Positions 61,565-64,000 of a stretch of 64,000 nucleotides of DNA are shown in pieces; the stretch's first letter is position 1; each line of letters opens with the position of its first letter. This DNA is from Steinernema hermaphroditum (Eukaryota > Nematoda > Chromadorea > Rhabditida > Steinernematidae): positions 4,898,001 to 4,962,000 of the forward strand of contig CM059625.1 of the NCBI GenBank assembly GCA_030435675.1, given 5' to 3'. The position numbers and the translations under genes were made by a program. The notes under the pieces were generated by a model, which worked only from the letters and a program-made list of their open reading frames with translations, made no database searches and had not been told where the DNA came from.

Positions 61565-61990
61565 TTAGAAGGTCTTCTTTGGCTGTGGTCGCCATGCTTC
61601 GGAGAGAGATTTCAATCCATGCTTTGCAAAGAGAGTCTTTCAGTGAGTCTATAGTTGTGCGCTGTATTCATCTGGCCGTTTCGTCTGGGATGCGCCATAT
61701 CGCGAAGTCGATAGGATTAAAATCCGTGCTGTTGGAGGTTCAACCTTCAGTGATCCAGAAGTCTCGGATTCGTTTATGGCAGAAGGGCATCGTTGATTTG
61801 GCTCCATGGGCGGGCGCCCAGTTCTGCATCAGCGTTCGTCGCCTGTTTCCGAAGTGTTCTTGTGACCAGGGAAGCACTGCGTCCTTCAGGATCAGATTCA
61901 GGTAGACGGCGGCGTTGATCTTGACTCCTTTCTTCACAAAGGCCTTTTCGCGGTTTCACAGATTCCGTCCCAAACAATCGTGGAAGCAGG
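61565..61990 (-). pseudogene. dead Tc1/mariner-type transposase fragment
   Basis: Read on the minus strand, it keeps DDE-transposase blocks: IVWDGIC near the upstream end, GVKINAAVYLNLILKDAVLP, a WAPAHGAKSTMPF block (the second Asp position of the catalytic triad is already changed), and STDFNPIDFAIW where active copies have the third Asp region. There is at least one frameshift between the first two blocks and two in-frame stops after DFWITEG, so it is inactive. It belongs to a different mariner lineage from the 3-6 kb copies. Confidence 0.8.
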
Positions 61991-62796
61991 TGAGTGGCTT
62001 CTTTCCACCTACACAGTCTTGAGGATCAAGCGGTGATTCTACGGGATATGAACCGTATAAAAGCCTTCTCCTCGTCTGTCAATATAATAATATGAACATA
62101 ATGTATCTGTATCCCAGAGAATAAAAAAGACAATCCATATAATATAAGTGTTTTACTCGTGTTTCGTGGAGCCAGCTATATTATAACATCGCAAGTTGAG
62201 CTTAAACGGACCATGTAATTTACAAATACATATGTACAGAGAAGATGGCAAAATAATGCATCCAGTGGTAGTAGTATATCGTGAAAATCGTGCTAGATAT
62301 TTCTCGAAGCAGTTAAAAGAGGACGAATCAACAATGAGGGCGCTTTGGGTGACGACAGTGAGTTAGAGGCAACAAATAATTAGGATTAACTCACTGCGCA
62401 AAACAATAACTAACAAGGCTTATTATGGCATATATGGCTGAGTATTATGCAAAGGAAGGGAGTCCATTTGGTTGAGATATGAAACAGGAAGCTGTGACAA
62501 ATTGAAGGTAAGACGACCATTTGATGGCCTGTATCCCAGAGGTCGTAGTGAATAAAGACGATGATATACACGGAAGCAAGATGGAGAAGAATAACTTATG
62601 AGCAAAGAGTTTAGTGAACATTAAACATCTACGTTGACTAGCCGAAGGAGGAGAAAGAGAAAGCTCAGAGATGAACGAAGAAGGAAACAACTAAATGCGA
62701 CCGGCGGCTCCATGCCTTACTAGCACCGGATTGACAACAGTGCGCAGTCGATAGATTGAGGAAGGATCGATGAGATGCTCGGAGAAGTGTTTGTAC
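61991..62796. other. 3' flank of the phosphatase gene
   Basis: AT-rich; a minus frame around 62690-62785 (LIDPSSIYRLRTVVNPVL) could be an extra 3' exon if the phosphatase transcript splices at 62801 instead of stopping. Confidence 0.35.
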
Positions 62797-64000
62797 CTAA
62801 TTACCAATATGGTTGTGGAGACCGGCGGCCAGAGAACGCCTTTCTTGCACTGAGTTCAGATAGTCTATGACGGCCTGGTAGCAGAAGATGTATTGTTCCT
62901 GAAATTTGAGAATAAGCAGTGGGATCTTTTTCCGAAATGCTGCGTTCGTTTTGGTATTGAAAAGGTTGAGAATAGGGTTGGTAATTGGGTATAATAATGT
63001 GCCCTTTTAACACTGCAACTGGCTTAGATTACTCTCACAAAGACTCGGCAAGGCAGCGGACTTACTGCCAATCACTGTTTAACTCGGAAGTGGAAATATC
63101 CAAAGTATGTGTCAAGAAAAAGGTTGTAAGATGCCCATCTGACTGAGTGCAAAAAATTAACCGACCCCACCAAATCCCTTGCTCTGCTGCGTTTATAATT
63201 CGATGGAAATGTATCAGCAAAGAAGACTTTGCAAATATATACGGTAATTTCGGGGTAGAACTTACCAGACGGGAGAACAACCGCGGTCTTTGCGCTTGAA
63301 GACCTTTCACCGTTTGAAACACATCCACCCGATGTTCCGCTTTTAATCGCTCGAGAAGAAGCGACACACAACAATAGACGCCGCATTCTGCAGAACCGTC
63401 CCTAAATCGACATTATGCATTGGCACAGCCTAGTAACAGTTCGTTTACCTGCAGTGCAGGACTATCGGCGACTGTCTTGGATTGTTACTTTGTCTGTCGA
63501 GAACTCGGCCAATCAGATCCAGCAACGCTTGCGAAGAGACCGGGGCGGCAAGTCCAGTCGGCCAGCATCTCGTGCTGAACTGTGCCACTTCATGCCATTC
63601 TCCGCTTGATGTGTCGTCCTAAACGGAGCGTTTCATGCGATGCACTTCTACAAAATCCCCCAGAAGCGATTTTTGTCCCCGTGTCAATAACAATTAGCCG
63701 AGCCCACAAGTGTGAAGTGCCACATAACTGGTTCCGAGCAAATTCCTTTGCTATCGATTGATTAGACGGACTCACCCTGAATTTGTATTCGATAATGCGC
63801 ATTACAAATGTCGGGTGCGTCTCTTCGTGAACCAGACGAACTGTTACGTCTCGGCTAGGGCCGAAACAGATGGGTTTTGAGATTTCTTCTGGCCAATACT
63901 ATAATTGAGTTCATGGCTGTAGATTCGGCGGAGAACAGGTTTACATACCTTCTCGCTGGGAGCGAAGTCTTCCTCGTTGGAGAGCATAACAAGCGCCGTG
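62797..64000 (-). CDS. receptor-type tyrosine phosphatase, catalytically altered D2 domain (5' part off right edge)
   Basis: Five exons in phase, 5' to 3': 63949..>64000, 63776..63898, 63449..63618, 63266..63401 and 62797..62898 (stop TAG). PTP landmarks in order: ALVMLSNEEDF, EKYWPEE, the TVRLVHEETHPTFVMRIIEY strand, a WPT motif where active enzymes have WPD, PIVLHCRDGSAECGVYC where they have HCSAGxGRTG, RVDVFQTVKGLQAQRP, and EQYIFCYQAVIDYL near the end. The nucleophile Cys is kept, but the P-loop Arg is replaced by Glu (CX5E, not CX5R) and the general-acid Asp by Thr, so phosphatase activity is not expected. This is typical of the membrane-distal D2 domain of receptor PTPs, which is regulatory. 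The active D1, membrane and ectodomain parts should lie beyond the right edge. Confidence 0.88.

Overview
The window is nuclear DNA of a nematode, probably a chromadorean; I cannot place the genus. The evidence is gene structure (many exons, most introns 37-100 nt, GT-AG sites with T-rich TTTCAG or TTTTAG acceptors), mariner and hAT-type elements, and a nematode-restricted family (pepsin-inhibitor-3-like domains). Almost every gene below was rebuilt exon by exon with the reading phase checked at each junction. Calls rest on recognised motifs; no database search was made.

Layout. 1-831 (minus): 3' part of a membrane-protein gene whose tail is an array of 12-residue repeats running off the left edge. 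1.8-2.7 kb: a weak small ORF and a spliced two-exon small membrane protein. 3.2-9.3 kb: gene-poor repeat island with two decayed mariner copies in opposite orientation, a 387-bp tandem duplication, a composite minisatellite, a tRNA-like SINE remnant and a hAT MITE with an 8-bp target duplication. 10.0-12.7 kb (minus): SLC17 anion transporter. 15.9-17.5 kb (plus): PAAF1/Rpn14 proteasome chaperone. 21.5-27.2 kb (minus): K-Cl cotransporter. 29.6-33.2 kb (minus): mitochondrial ribosomal protein mL37 followed by geranylgeranyltransferase-I beta, 213 nt apart and a candidate operon. 35.0-38.7 kb (plus): SLC22 transporter. 40.1-47.6 kb (plus): a 2,462-residue low-complexity and coiled-coil protein of unknown function. 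49.1-51.8 kb (minus): DOMON-cytochrome b561 reductase. 53.4-55.0 kb (plus): secreted protein with two pepsin-inhibitor-3-like repeats. 56.5-58.7 kb (plus): MTHFR. 60.9-61.2 kb (plus): small lysine-rich protein. 61.6-62.0 kb: dead mariner-type transposase. 62.8 kb to the right edge (minus): membrane-distal (D2) domain of a receptor tyrosine phosphatase whose catalytic residues are replaced.

The genes do not form one pathway. They are mostly housekeeping genes (solute transport, folate metabolism, prenylation, mitochondrial translation, proteasome assembly) with ordinary animal gene order. The only likely co-transcribed pair is mL37 and GGTase-I beta. The less familiar items are the large repeat-bearing protein, the phosphatase-like D2 domain, the 12-residue repeat tail, the two-exon small membrane protein and the transposon structures at 3-9 kb. 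I saw no CRISPR array, rRNA or functional tRNA gene, bacterial operon or virus-derived gene.
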